Shown here: piece by piece, positions 49,701 to 60,801 of the stretch | How positions within the stretch are numbered: the first letter of the stretch is position 1 | Layout of the letters: each line of letters opens with the position of its first letter | Notes under the pieces: model-generated | Seen by the model: the letters and a program-made list of their open reading frames with translations, nothing else | Databases searched by the model: none | What the model was told of the DNA's origin: nothing | Assembly (NCBI RefSeq): GCF_002234675.1 | Contig: NC_019871.2 | Coordinates: forward strand, 25,329,466 to 25,393,465 | From: Oryzias latipes | Taxonomy: Eukaryota; Chordata; Actinopteri; Beloniformes; Adrianichthyidae | Direction: 5' to 3' | DNA length: 64,000 nucleotides | Made by a program: the position numbers and the translations under genes

Positions 49701-52700
49701 CCCACAGAGAGTCAGTGGACTCTCTGAGATCCACTCGGACAGTGAAAGACTTCAGCACATGAAACACATTAAAGAGGCTGAAGGAATCCATAAAAGACCA
49801 TCTTTTTTTTATTTTACAGGCCCCAAAACGCCATAGGGGACAGCAGGGGGGTGGGGGGTGTTAAGATTTACAGTCCACCCTAAACAACGAGTGCCCCCCC
49901 CCTTGCACAGATGCACTGATGCCCCAGGCTAGTGTGGTCTATTAGGGCTGACTTGCAGCACAGCAACTGGGCCGTGCCATGCCGACAGCGCCACAGGGGG
50001 TTGATTGCTCGCCATCACTGGCTCCGCTCATAAATGCATATCCCCATACAGTGGGAGGGCGGGAATACATCAATTGATGAAGCTCACAGCTCTAGGGGCC
50101 GGTCCCAAGGCAGGGCAGGGCGAGCTGGCTGGGGGCCAGTACAATCACTGCTCTCAAAAGGGTCATATTTTGGGGCCAGACGGCCCGACTGGTGCGCTGT
50201 GAGTCGGCCCATGTAGTAAACTGCCCTTTAAGTTTTCACCACCCTCCTCAAGATAACAGTGGGGGGGGGGGGGGGGGGGGGGGGGGCTTTGAAGCATGCT
50301 GGAAATGCTCTGCTGAAAGTCCCAGTCGGGGCAAACTGCCAGCTATGTTCTCCGACACAATGGCCGTTTTTGTTCCGCGGGCCTCCTCCAGTATCAAACG
50401 GGAAGCGGCACAGACGGACAAGTGGGCAGAAAGAAGGAGGCCAGCTGTCTGAAGGTCAGAAAACACAGGTCGGCTTCTTCTGATGTAAACCAGCAAGATC
50501 CAACCAGATGATCAGATTGCAGTTTTGGAATGACTACAGAGATTTTTGCTAATGAGCTGTATGATATCTGTGTTGATTGCAAAAAGCCACTTATAGCTGA
50601 AACATCAGCTCCATCCACTTCCTACAGGAAGTCAATTACCAAAAATATAGGTTCCTTCCAGTGAGTTTTAGTGGAAAGCTGAAGTCATACGGTTGCACTT
50701 AACTTCTTTTAAGACCAGAAGGAGAAACTTAATTGAATCAGCACCCTGCTGGACTGTGATTCCTGCTTTGTGAACGTATTGGAGCTCACCTCCTGCTTCC
50801 TTTTTTGCATTAAGGCGATCAATTATGCTATTAAATCAAAACACAGTACAGTGTGTGTTCCCTCATGTATGGCAGAAGTTAGGTTCTAAAAATAACACTT
50901 TATACACGTTTCTCAGACAGCATGAACATTGTCACCCTGTCCTCTCTTGATGAAGTTTTAATCACATGTGGGCTCGCGGAGCGGCTACATCTTCAGCGGA
51001 GCACAGGTGTGTATTGAATTTTTCTTGAGGCTCGTCCAACCACCTCAAGGGACATTGTGAAAATGGAAGGTACCATTGTTGTGCACGTAGTAAGTGTAGC
51101 GTGAAGTATTTGTTGGGATAATGTAAGATGCAAGCACTTATGATGTACGGGTGGTGCCGACGTTCGGTGCCCTTAAGCCACACTGTGGCTCCTTGCCGAC
51201 CGCGTCCAAGTGCTGCCCGTGCCGTGCAGGTTATATGTTAGTGCCCCTATGACGCCCATGGGATGCCCACACACACTACACAGGGATTGTCTTCTTTTCT
51301 AAATTCTAACAATCAAGCAGCACTAACAGGCTACTTGTGCAGAGTACAGCGTCAACACTTCACCCTTACATTTTCTGTAAGTGCTCATTACGACATGTCT
51401 CCCACATAATGCGCAGGAAAAAAGTGTGCATATACATTTGATCTCTACGGGGTCACAGAGGTATCTACGACTTTGATACTGTATGTCAAGCAGGCCGCTT
51501 GCGTTGCTGCGTACAAGTCTGTCCATTTTTCAGCTCATAACACACAATAGGCGAAATCTGCGAAGTTGTCGACTTTATTTTTTGCAGGTATTATAGATTT
51601 TTTAAGGCTGTAAAAGCCCTTACTACACACTTCATAGACTTTTGTCAGGCAGATATTTACATCTTCAGACTTTTCTCTTTTGTTGAAACTCTCAAAGTTC
51701 AAACCTTCGTAAAATTGTAATGTAAATTTGGCAAGCTGCATGCATGTTGTGCAGGAGACATGGCGTGGAGGATATTGATGGACAATGGTCTCCAGCCAAT
51801 CAGGACACAGAACACAATGTGCAGTAGGAGATCTTTTAAAAAGCACACAAAATTCCCCCAAATAAATCTGCGAAACAGCAAGACCATGAAAAGTGAATTG
51901 CCATTCAGAAAAGAAGCAGTATATTTTATGGCGTCTTTCACCCAGAAATGTTTCACACAAGTTTGCTCCTTTGATATCGGGTGAGTGCTGAAAATATGGG
52001 ACATGTTCTGATCCCATTTAAAACCTTGTTGTCAAATTCACTGTTCTGTTTTACGAATCCGTTTCAGCTTTTCATCTGCTCAGCTTATTAATCCGGAGCT
52101 GCCTGATTCAGTGGGACTTAGTGGATGAAAAACAGCTCACTCCACCCTTCAAAGGCGGTGGTTGTGGTTACACCAAGGACCATGTGCTGGCATGTTGTGT
52201 GTGCGGATAAAAGTGAGTTTAACCGCGGCGCTGGAGCAGGGAATTCTGTTCTTCAATAGAGAGCTGACTAGCTATGATCAGAGTCACAAACGGTGATGTT
52301 TGCTCTTGTGTAAAAAAAATCTCCTGTTGTGAACATGGGAACAACTCAGGAAGCTGTGAAAAGACAACAAGAAAAGGAAGAACGCTTACAGTTGGGCTCA
52401 TAAGGAGGTGGAGGGTCCCCACAGGGTATGCACTCCATGTCCTGGAATCCACTTAATTTGGTCTTCCTGTAGTATCTGTTCAAGACACAACGGTACAGGT
52501 TCACTAGCTAACACAGACAGTCGAGATGCTTTATTGCTGCACGCTCTCACCCCGGCAGGCAGTCGCCACACACGGCGTTGCTGGTGGTGGAGCAGTTGCC
52601 CTTCTGGAAGCGGTTGATGAGGGCACAGTCCAGACAGGGCTTGCACTTCTGCAGGCTGCGGTCCTCTTTGAAGCGACTGCTCCGGCAGGGCACGCACCGG

Positions 52701-55700
52701 GCATCTTCTCCATAGCCGAAGCCGCATTCCTGAAAGGATTAAACGTTAAAAATACACCGGCTGAGAGGTGGGGTTGGTTTGACGCGATGGTGCAGATGGT
52801 GAAAGGAGGGCTTGAATGTGGACTGCTGGGGGTCCTGGAATTAAAGAAAGATCTTGGCTCATGGGATCAGGGGAGAACAATGACTGGCCCTTTTTGAGAG
52901 TTTATTTTACACCGGCAATAATCTCCCTGACTCTCCCAGTGTGAATGAACGGCCTTCCGCTGCAAGACCCAGAGAGGCCACGCATTTGAATCATAATGGC
53001 CGCAAGGGACTCCCACTGTTGTATTATTGCAGGTTTATTGCAGCGTTTTGTGTACGGCTCCCACTCCAGGCATTCTCTGTGAGTGTCCCGTTGATTGAGA
53101 GGCCAGCAAGCTAAGCAAAGGCTTCAGGAAGAGGGCGAGGATTACAGAGAGATGGATGGAGAGGGGAAGGAGATGAATAATCTTTTTTTGTGTGTGTGTC
53201 CAACAGCTGAAGGACTTTTAAAAGTGGAGCTTCCTGCAGATGCAAGAGCCATCTAATCATAAACCTCCCTTTGAAGTGGTCCGCTTTAGTCATTACAAGA
53301 ACATATGCTGCAAAAATCATTGAATCGGATTTATTGGGAGCATATAATAAGCAAAGCTGTCAAATTTGAGAGGAAAGAGGCCAATTACAACATTCTTTTC
53401 TTTAGCGGTGCATGCGGTTTTGTGACTTTCCTGACCTCTTCCTCTTTTCACAGCCATAAAAATTAACTACTACGGGAACGTAACCCCACCACAGACAGAG
53501 TGACATCATATATTTATCCTTTATAATCAGCTCCACAGCAGCTGCATAAGTCTTATCCATGTTGCCGCACGGCAAACGGCCAGGAGCGGGCTGCTCGTAT
53601 ATCATAAAAAAAAAAACCTGAAGGTCAGCTTCAAACGGGGGCATCCGCATCGCTTCTCTCCTCGCCCGTCTCAGGTTTCACTGCCTGGGCATGCCGTCCA
53701 CCAGGAATGTGGGCAGAAGAATCCGATGCAGGCTTGGAGAAGGGAGGAATTATGAATGGAGTCGGAAAGATCTGGCAAAAGCACCGCGGAGTCAGAAGAG
53801 ATCAGGAATTCTGTCCTTTCAGCCAAACACATGTGAGCCCCGACACTGAAGCCCTGCTTAGTGGGCCAGCAAAGATTGGATTATTGCAGCTGTTGCTATG
53901 AACAGTCCATATAAAGCCAGGGGCGAAGCAGGGAGCCGGCAGAGCGTGTGGAAAAGGGTGGCTGATGACTGACGGGGGTCTCTAAACATGTAGATTCTCT
54001 GAAAAGAGAGACTCAGGAGTTGTTCAGCCATGCATGCTCCTTTTATGGGACAACACATGTCAGAATGAGCTGATGTTGAGTCAAACGCAGAGAAAAAAGG
54101 AACTGCGCCATCAGCAACGTCAGCAAATATCCCATTTGTTGAGTGAATGGTTCCTTCTCGCTCCAACAGCCTGAATTAGATTAAAATCTAACAAACTGGA
54201 GCCGATAAACCCCGAGCTTTACGGTGAAAGTACTGAATATGCTCAGCATCCCGTTTCCCTTCCCAGCATGCCCTATCTGCTGATCGTGTGGGTGAGCATG
54301 CCAAGCATAACAGCCGTGTGGAGGAGAGTGAGGGTGCAGGCTAACGGGGATCTGAAGCGTGTTCAGGCGCATAGATATTTCGGAGATTAGGAGGGAATCA
54401 CAGGGGCGGGGGGGTCATACAACCTGTAATGAAACACTGAAAAAGAAGAAGGAGGGGGAGAGCAGCTCCAGACACAATCCTTCTCAGAGTTTTTACTTCA
54501 CTGCTGTTCATCCACTAACCGTAGATCTCTACAGGCTGGAAGAAAAGTTCTCACCCAGCATCAAAAGTTAAACTTCTGTTTTTCTGCCCTTTTTTTCCCA
54601 CCGGCAGGTTTCCAACAGAAACTGGAAGACCAGGGAGCCCCTCTTTCTCTAACCCCTCATGCAGCTAAGTCTCCAAATATGTCACTGAAGGAGAGATGTA
54701 ACCCGCTTTAATGGATGCCAACTACTCTTTTGGCTGCAGCAAATGCTGCTGTCCGAGGGAAAAAACCGACCAGAGCAAACGGGACCGCATTCCTCTGGGA
54801 TCTCTATGGCAGCTGCTCAGAGGTGCTTCAAAATCTCCCTCCCAGCCAGCGAATCCCCTGGCTTTAAGGATTGTCTTGGTTACTGTGAGCTCAAATGATA
54901 GGCTGTTGGTCTGGGAAAACCACAGGTTGGGCCTGTGCTTGGAGCCACCATCTCGCTGCACTTTCAAAGAGAGGAAAGAGTGAGGCAGCCAATTATTAAC
55001 CAGAGCCCCGGGGTGGCTGGCGGCGCTCATGCCAGCCGATCTGGCAGAAGAAAACGAGGACTACTGAAGCGTTTTACCAACCTCTGAGAGAATTTCTGTG
55101 TGCGCTCAGATTAAAGCCAGTCGGGCTGTTTTTTACATGTGTGCAACAGATGTTAACGGGGTTTTTCCATCAACGCCAAAGACAGAGCGGAGTGTCAAAC
55201 CACCTCACATTGTTTTACACATTGCAAAACATTTCTTCAAACACATACATTTTGCCTTTACTTTACAGTAACAAACAGGAACTGGATCAAGAGGGGAAAA
55301 AGTGTTTGAAACCATCCAGCTGGACCTCTTCTTATTCCACTGAAGTTCACCAAAAAGCACAAGCAGATGCTATCTTGCATAAACCATTTTACATATAAAA
55401 ACTGCAGAAAAAAACCCAGAAAGTTATCTTGTTTTTTTTTACTTTTTATCAGTTGTAGTGTATGCATCTCTGACTGTGGCTTCAAAAAATACCCCTAAGT
55501 GACACTACAGAGGCTTTTATGCACAAAGCACACAAAAACCTGTGGCTAAGAGGAGGTGGGAGGGGGGGGGGGAGTACTCCCTATCAAGAGCGCAGCAAGC
55601 ATAGGCATGGTTTGCCTCAGATGGCAAAGACAATAAGTTGTGCGGGATTCAGTGGGGAGAAACAATGGAGGCTATTCAGCTGCAGAAGGTCAAAAGTATG

Positions 55701-57759
55701 GGTGTGACTGATTAAAGAAGGCTTGTGATCTGCAGAAACAGAACAACTTGGCTGCAGCATGAAAGAGGAAGTGATAAATAACAGAGGATCCCAAGAGAAG
55801 ACACTTTTTTACCTCCTAAACAGCGATGTAAACAAGTTTCCCCAAACAAGACATAACCAACATTTTCCAGCAAGTGACTTCCATTGGCCTACCACCAATC
55901 TCTGCTTTTCATATAATGCTTTTACTGGACCCCCCCCCCATCCCCCCAGAAAAAAAAAACATAGCAGCTGTGATTTGAGTTGTTTAAATCCATTTAATGT
56001 AAGAACGTTTAGTCTCCAGCATGCGATGATGAAAAGCCAACAGAGATCTGCTCCAACCTTAGAGAGCTCCTGTCCGGCCTCGCACTGCCTGCAGGGTTTG
56101 CAGATGCCAAAGCGGTCTTTGTACTCCTGCTCCCTGCATTCTCTGGCCTCCTCAATGGCTCCCACCAACATCTGAGAAGTAAAGACATAGGAGGAAACTG
56201 AAGCATACTCATCACCATCATTGTAACTCAGCCTAATCATACATATTGCTAATGAATCACTTATAGACCCACTCCGCTCATCTTTTGAGCTCTTTGTAGA
56301 CTAAACTTGTGTCGCTTTACAGGACATTGTTCTACAAAGCAGCAGTAGTTCATTAAAAATTTGCCTCTGAGTTGTGGGCGGGACAGGTGACATGGAGTAA
56401 CCCCACCCCCTTTCCCCTCCCTGTTGCCGAGAGCTATCTGTTTACATGCTGGTGCAACAAAAATGGTGAGAAATATTTGAGTCATCCAGACGTACAGTCC
56501 TGATTTGACCAAGATCTGAATAAAGAAAAATTATTAAAAATGCTATTATAATCTCAATATATGTCCTTCATCATCAGAAAAATGCCACAATAACATGGTG
56601 AAAACACCATTTTCATCAGACTGGGTCTTCGGCTTAAATTGTTTGAGATTTTCTGAATAAATTATAGTATTTATGGTCATATTAATTACATTTGACTGTA
56701 AAATACTTTGTATTATCCCATGGTCTGGTTGAATACTCGATTCTGATTGGCTGCTGGGTGTGCATTAAAACCTGTTAACTGCACGTTGAAAAAAGAAGTT
56801 CCGGTCACCTAGCTTAAATGTTTTGTATCACTGCGCCGGCTTCTTTAAAACAACCATTTGCTTCATCATTTGGACAAAAACAAGCGGTGAGAGAACTTTC
56901 TCTCTGAACTGATGCTTTATTCAACCCATCGGGACGATCAGCATATATATATCGCCGAATCTTGACCCCAGCGGTGGTGCTGCGCGACGCATCACGTAAC
57001 ATATAGTCCGCTTTTTGTGAGAAAAGCGATCCAAATCGAAAAAAAAAAAAAAAGAATTAAGGACTAAAAACTGGTTAATATGTATTGCTTTGTAAGTGAC
57101 CATGGTATAAGCGGGTTAATGGCCTTCGAAGTGTCTGTTATTACTTTTTATAATGCACACTTCGCGTCGGACGGTTCAGGCTTCCATGGCGTGCGTTAAA
57201 AAGTAATAACGCACACTTAATCGGCCATCAACCCTTATATATGGCACATATATGCAGCACATTACAATTGTGAGAAAGTTATTAGTAATCTGCGATGTAT
57301 TCCAGTCTGGAAGTAACGTTTACAACTCTGCAAATGACTTATCTTGTACTACGAGGACAATGGCTACCTCCTCATCCTAAAGTATTTTTCTTGAAATTGC
57401 TGATCAATGCTGAATCCTGACAAGAAATCTGTACGTCAGGACAAATCAAAGGCAATAGAAAAAACCCGCAACTCGATTAAATGATAGACAGCACTGATAG
57501 GAGTGCATTCAATGAGGACTCTACAGGTCCCATGACCTAAACACTAAAAATCTAGTTCTAGTAGGAATAATAATAAGTCTGTGCAGACACTAAAAATGTC
57601 TCATTTTTGCTTGCATTACATAAACATTCATCAGCAAAGCCCTGCAACCAATCAAGCCCCTGAATTTAACAACTTTGAGGACTGACAGACACTTGCCTCA
57701 TCTGGAAAGATGAAATGACCCAGGAGCAGGAGTGGCATTGCAGACTGAAGTTTCCACAT
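40520..57759 (-). CDS. tnfrsf19: TNFRSF19/TROY receptor, complete coding region in 8 exons
   Basis: A type I plasma-membrane TNF-receptor-family protein that signals through TRAFs to JNK/NF-kB and, in mammals, acts in neural and stem-cell contexts. Coding exons in transcript order: 57759-57697, 56171-56058, 52729-52551, 52475-52390, 45136-44972, 42470-42342, 41550-41448, 40766-40520. They total 1086 nt, 361 residues plus TAA, with every junction in phase (human is 417-423). Residues 1-21 form a signal peptide ([10 protein letters not shown] core). Cysteine-rich repeats span about 33-140, with [12 protein letters not shown] and [19 protein letters not shown] matching mammalian [20 protein letters not shown] precedes the membrane. 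The transmembrane helix is 168-190 and is followed by YCKRQ. The tail keeps [13 protein letters not shown] and a CCDESC motif. The first coding intron has a GC donor. The last exon ends in a Glu-rich tail unlike mammals and is the least certain part. Confidence 0.93.
41258..41410 (+). repeat. Compound microsatellite array
   Basis: About seven copies of a 20-24-bp unit, ATAAATAAATGGATGGATGG, made of alternating (AAAT)n and (GGAT)n blocks. It begins 38 bp inside TNFRSF19 intron 8, close to the exon 8 donor (41447-41442). Expansion could affect splicing. Confidence 0.9.
41785..42266 (+). mobile_element. About 480-bp TIR element, copy A (TNFRSF19 intron 7)
   Basis: The left end AATCGGTTAGTTCAAAAGGGG and the right end CCCCTTTTGAAAAAAACGATT are inverted repeats. 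The same sequence occurs in opposite orientation at 60802-61280. Internal landmarks are GGCGCTGCCATATTGGATAA and GCTGCCATCTATGGG. No open frame, so non-autonomous. It ends 76 bp from exon 7. Confidence 0.85.
43078..44062 (-). mobile_element. TTAA-type short element, copy 8 (minus), split by a nested element
   Basis: Left of 43124 lies CTCTCGCCATTTGTGTTG; right of 43797 the family continues with GGTGTAAGCTAGTGGGAGAG, GAACTACTGCTGCTCTGCGG and GGAGTGGGAC. Joining the two sides reproduces the order seen in copies 1 and 7, which proves the insertion. Confidence 0.75.
43124..43797. mobile_element. 674-bp DNA element with perfect 26-bp terminal inverted repeats
   Basis: Both ends read AAAGGCCCGTACACACCGGG then ACGAAT on the respective strands, identical over 26 bp, with CGCC-rich subterminal sequence. 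No transposase is encoded. The perfect ends suggest fairly recent movement. The target duplication is not obvious, so I do not assign a superfamily. Confidence 0.85.
44972..45136 (-). CDS. tnfrsf19: TNFRSF19 transmembrane exon
   Basis: It encodes a short Pro/Val-rich stalk, the [12 protein letters not shown] boundary, and a 23-residue hydrophobic helix ending [10 protein letters not shown]. The helix is almost identical to the mammalian one, which suggests pressure on the membrane segment itself. The exon ends KKPS in phase 1, as in human. Donor GTCAGT, acceptor CTTCCACAG. Confidence 0.95.
45644..45865 (+). mobile_element. tRNA-derived SINE with perfect 18-bp target duplication
   Basis: The head has an A-box-like TAGCTCGTGCTGG (45656-45668) and an exact B box GGTTCGACTCC (45698-45708). 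The tail carries GGGCATCCGGCGTAAAAC and CTGTGGCGACCCCTGATGGG, typical of a widespread fish SINE/LINE 3' end. The flanks ACTCTAATGTATGTGCGC at 45626-45643 and 45866-45883 are identical, proving retroposition and suggesting a recent event. Confidence 0.93.
46205..46640. repeat. GC-rich block ending in a G-run
   Basis: A markedly GC-rich 430-bp island inside AT-rich intron DNA, ending in about 17 G at 46620-46636. The wording looks like a multicopy sequence, but it encodes nothing I recognise and has only chance open frames. A promoter CpG island is unlikely, as CpG is not prominent throughout. Confidence 0.4.
48110..48620 (+). mobile_element. Degenerate DNA element, forward copy
   Basis: It opens with CAGTTCTCCCTTGCTATATT and includes CATCCTGATTGGCTGTAGACC and TAGTGAGGGGGTTTACAGCC. 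The reverse complement of these landmarks occurs at 51540-51830 in matching order. No transposase frame. Confidence 0.6.
50262..50286 (+). repeat. G25 homopolymer run
   Basis: Twenty-five consecutive G, preceded by ACAGT. Shorter G-runs occur at 36710-36727, 46620-46636 and 55561-55571. Such runs can form quadruplexes and are error-prone in sequencing. Confidence 0.85.
51000..51530 (+). repeat. Second copy of the 39290-type repeat
   Basis: GAAAATGGAAGGTACCATTG, CCTTGCCGACCGCGTCC and AAGCAGCACTAACAGG occur in the same order as at 39430-39720. The flanks differ between the two copies. Family unknown. Confidence 0.5.
51540..51830 (-). mobile_element. Degenerate DNA element, reverse copy
   Basis: Inverted counterpart of 48110-48620: GCGAAATCTGCGAAGTTGTC, AAGGCTGTAAAAGCCCTTAC and GGTCTCCAGCCAATCAGGAC match the other copy on the opposite strand. 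A further partial fragment may lie at 50830-50930. Confidence 0.6.
52390..52729 (-). CDS. tnfrsf19: TNFRSF19 cysteine-rich-domain exons 4 and 5
   Basis: Exons 52729-52551 and 52475-52390 are separated by a 75-bp intron. They encode CRD cysteines C61, C71 and C74 onward ([28 protein letters not shown]) and the juxtamembrane [19 protein letters not shown] stretch that is nearly invariant with mammals. This is the strongest evidence for the gene's identity. The donor of exon 5 is GTAAGC. Confidence 0.95.
52730..56057 (-). other. TNFRSF19 intron 3
   Basis: 3.3 kb with almost no repeat landmarks, more GC-balanced than the other introns. Segments 52880-53650 and 53690-55080 read as unique sequence. 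Low repeat content next to a developmental receptor gene fits conserved regulatory DNA, but no motif decides it. A short G-run lies at 55561-55571. Confidence 0.45.
56058..56171 (-). CDS. tnfrsf19: TNFRSF19 exon 3: start of the mature receptor
   Basis: 38 codons beginning [20 protein letters not shown] and continuing [18 protein letters not shown]. The [16 protein letters not shown] stretch matches the first cysteine repeat of TROY (CRQQEFRDRSGNCVPC in human). Acceptor CTTCTCAG, donor AAG|GTTGGA. The exon starts in phase 0, which fixes the GC donor of the upstream exon. Confidence 0.93.
56264..56629 (+). mobile_element. TTAA-type short element, copy 9 (TNFRSF19 intron 2)
   Basis: It starts AGACCCACTCCGCTCATCTT and ends TTTTCATCAGACTGGGTCTT, clear inverted ends. 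ACAGGACATTGTTCTACAAA, GTGGGCGGGACAGG and a short coding remnant follow the family order. The left flank is TTAT, a likely mutated TTAA. Confidence 0.75.
57105..57242. repeat. Long palindrome with about 50-bp arms
   Basis: The left arm (57105-57160) and right arm (57191-57242) are reverse complements with a few mismatches, sharing GTTATTACTTTTT and TGCGTTA/TAACGCA words. The spacer is about 30 bp. With ATTGGCTGCTGGGTGTGCATT at 56747-56767 it looks like part of a decayed DNA transposon spanning about 56730-57242. Confidence 0.7.
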
Positions 57760-57782
57760 TATTTCCACGAGGACTTTTTCAC
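57697..57782 (-). CDS. tnfrsf19: TNFRSF19 exon 2: start codon and signal peptide, GC donor
   Basis: Twenty-three bases of 5' UTR precede ATG at 57759 (A at -3). The 21 codons are [20 protein letters not shown] plus E. The exon ends GATGAG|GCAAGT, a consensus GC-type donor. The only nearby GT would shift the next exon into a stop, so the GC donor is required. The acceptor is CTACTTTTAG. Confidence 0.85.
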
Positions 57783-58235
57783 CTAAAAGTAGGAGACAAC
57801 AGTCAGCATGTTCCCTCACAACAAAAACACACAAACTGTGCCCTGACATTAACACACATTTGTAATTTTGTCCATATTTCATGTGGAGCTTCCTGAAAGT
57901 TGTCGCTTCTCCGCGTGTATGCGTGTGCGCATGCGTGCGTGTCCTCAAAAAAAATGAAGAAAACGATGCCATTCTCAACTTTATTTGCTCAGGTTTTGCG
58001 TACCGAATGGAATAATAAGCATGCAGTTTCCCCTCACAGACTCTTTGCAAGAAAATAAAAAAAAACTAATTTTTCGCAAGTTTACCAAAACTTTTGCATG
58101 TTAACCCACACTCGTCTCGTATTAAAAAGCTTACCTTGAATACTGTACATTTATATTTTGGACTTTAGTGCTCAAAATATCATCTTACGGTGGTAACAGA
58201 TTAGAGGAGTTCGGTTCTCCAACCTCTCATCTCAC

Positions 58236-58510
58236 CTGAGGACCAGGAACCAGCTCCACACAGCGGAGCTCCCCAGCAGTCAGCGGCGACCCGGTGAGAG
58301 CACGAGCGGTGTCCGTCCCGCGCGCCAGCCCGCTCCCTGTGTCAGCTCTGAGACTCGAGCTCTCGGTGTCGAGATCAAAGGCGAAGAGAGGGCGGGGCTC
58401 CACGGATCCCAGCGCGAGTATCTGATCTCTGATCAGCCAGCCTACTTCAAAGGGCTGGGGTGGCGCGCGCCCGCGAGGGGTCAGGTCCACCATTTTTCCC
58501 AAGTGACTTT
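58236..58510 (-). promoter_or_regulatory. tnfrsf19: CpG-rich promoter and non-coding exon 1 of TNFRSF19
   Basis: About 270 bp rich in CpG (CGCGCGCC, GCGCGAG, GGGCGGGGC Sp1-type box at 58391-58399) ending in a consensus minus-strand donor CAG|GTGAGA at 58236. No in-frame start leads into exon 2, so it is read as 5' UTR. The transcription start is not determinable by eye. Confidence 0.65.
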
Positions 58511-60801
58511 TAACAAAAGAAAGATGGAGCACTTTAACAACTGTCTTTTCTGTGTGTTACTTTAATAATACCAGAAAGCTTAGTAGTATGTAAACTGTTT
58601 GTCTACTGTCAATAAAGATTCAAAGTTTTTTTTTGTTTTTTTTACCAAGGCTACCTAAAGATCAGATTTTCGGTTGTGTTGTTTCAACATCTGGGTTCAT
58701 ATAGTTAACATTAGCCATGCATTTCTAAAGACTTGAGATCTTTTATTTAATTTTATTTTACACATTTTCAAATGTGTAAAAAAAATAGGATTTTCTATCA
58801 TACAGTTGGAGAAATCAGAAACTTAAAATGAGAAGGGAGAAATCTATGCTTCTTTACTGCTATTGATTGGGAAATGATAACTAAGAATTCTGACTTTGTC
58901 AGATTATTAGAAAACAGTCTGACCAGTGATTTCAGGGTTTGAGCTCAAATGCTGAAAGTCCAATGGAAATGTGTTCTTCATGAGTCTGCCCCTAAAAGGC
59001 AATTGCAAAGTTGCTGCCTTTTCAAAAAATAAATAATTTATATGTTGTATAGACTGAATAAAGGGTTCAAATCAACATATTATGATCATAACTGGAAAAA
59101 GATTTGGAATGTTTGTACTTATGGATGAAAAATGTATTTATTAAAACAAAGATGTTAATAAATTGATTTATTCTTGCTGCCACATGGACTAGCGTATGCA
59201 CACCGCCTTCGCCTAATCCTGCACAGAAAGAAGATATATAAGTGAGCAAAGTAATTTGTTTATGGTTTCATTTTTACAAAATAACAAAATTGTGTCTTTT
59301 GGCTATGATTCATTTTATGACGTTTTTAAAAAACCTGTTTTTCTTTTTGTAAAAATAAATTAGCTTCAGGGAAATCCAAAAAAAGAAATAAAAGTTCTGC
59401 ATGTTTTTTTAATTATTGATTAAGCAATTGTTGTTTTTGTTTGTGAGCTTAATAGCATGTAAATTGGTCAAATTAATAGTTCACCGATAATTTAATTTAG
59501 GCTTCATTTCTTTTACTTTACTTAAGACGACAAACTTGTTAGGATGGACTCACTGGGATTTCCATTGACTAACTAAAAACAGCATTCATTTTTCAGCCAG
59601 ACTTTTTCTTTTATTAAAAAAACCCTTTCTGTTACATTTGTAGGTATATTCTCAATATTCAATTATTTAATTTTCATTTAACTTATGTCTGAACTTTTTT
59701 TCTGCTTCATGATACCTTTGAAATGTTGTTTAAAGGTTCCAACGCTCCTGTGGGATATCTACACCATAATAGGTAGAATCCAAGCTCACTGTAGAAACAA
59801 AGCTTCAGGAACAAATCGCAACGTATTTTATGCAGGAAAACCAAAGCTGAAGATATCTCACATGTCAATAGAGACACTTCCTTAACCTAATATACAATCA
59901 TCTTTCACTCAAACTATACATTTACTTCCACCTGTTGTGATGCAGACAAAAGAGCACTGATCTACCAAAGACCACACTGACACAAAATGTACAACCTCAC
60001 ATCCACCAGTGGGTAAGTGTGTGTGTGTGTGTATTTGTACTTGTGAGTTTGAACTGAGTCAAACAGACGAAGGACAAAAGTTCAGTGCTGCAGTAAAGTG
60101 GCCAATTATACTGCACAAGTCCAGACATGTTCCTGCAAATATCAAATCTAGGAAATCAGTGTCTGCTTTGCTAAAGTAACAAGCTGCATGTGTTTTAGCG
60201 CACAGTGAAGTCTGAAGTTTCATTCAAACGCATTACAGCTCTTGATTTCATTTTTTTGTAATGATTTTTTCACGTTTATTAAGCAATTCAGGGTTGAGTT
60301 AAGTTTTTTTTTAGTACATTTGGAAAATGTACATAAAGTTGTCACCCCGCTATGGGGTATAACATTTTCTGATCCCATATTACACAAAATAAATAAAAAA
60401 TTTAAAATCAAGTAAATATGTACACCATAATATACTTGCTTGTTTCTATGACATTTCACATAATAAAGAAAGGTGTAGACTTAAACTCCAATGACTGAAT
60501 GTAATTTTTATTTTATCATTTTATTATTTTTATGGTTTTGAACATTTTTTTAAAAACCCTTTGTTTCATCTAATTAACTGTATTCCCTCCTTTTTCTGAG
60601 CCTGGTCACACCGCTAAGGTAGATTATGGCTTTGCTGTTGCCTCCACCTACTGGCATCAAGACTTAGATACAGCATAAAATTCCTGAAAACTGTTGTAAG
60701 TTAATTTAAAAATGTCAATAAACTTAATTGATACTTGAATGAAAAAAATCTGATTTTTTTCTTTTTAACCACTGGCACCTGGAGGGCTCCATATATTTCA
60801 A
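58511..60801. other. Intergenic AT-rich region
   Basis: Divergent intergenic DNA between TNFRSF19 and the next plus-strand gene. It is AT-rich with a short (GT)n at 60017-60033 and no supported exon or strong element ends. Confidence 0.55.

Larger units (their letters stand above)
45137..52389 (-). other. TNFRSF19 intron 5 (7.25 kb)
   Basis: It contains a SINE (45644-45865), a GC-rich block (46205-46640), an inverted pair of related DNA-element copies (48110-48620 and 51540-51830), a second copy of the 39290 repeat (51000-51530) and a G25 run (50262-50286). The stretch 49600-50460 shows no recognised repeat and is moderately GC-rich. No exon is supported. Confidence 0.6.

Noticed and set aside
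51535..52017. 160-codon minus frame in TNFRSF19 intron 5
   Set aside because: It overlaps a degenerate DNA element and has no recognisable domain or splice support.
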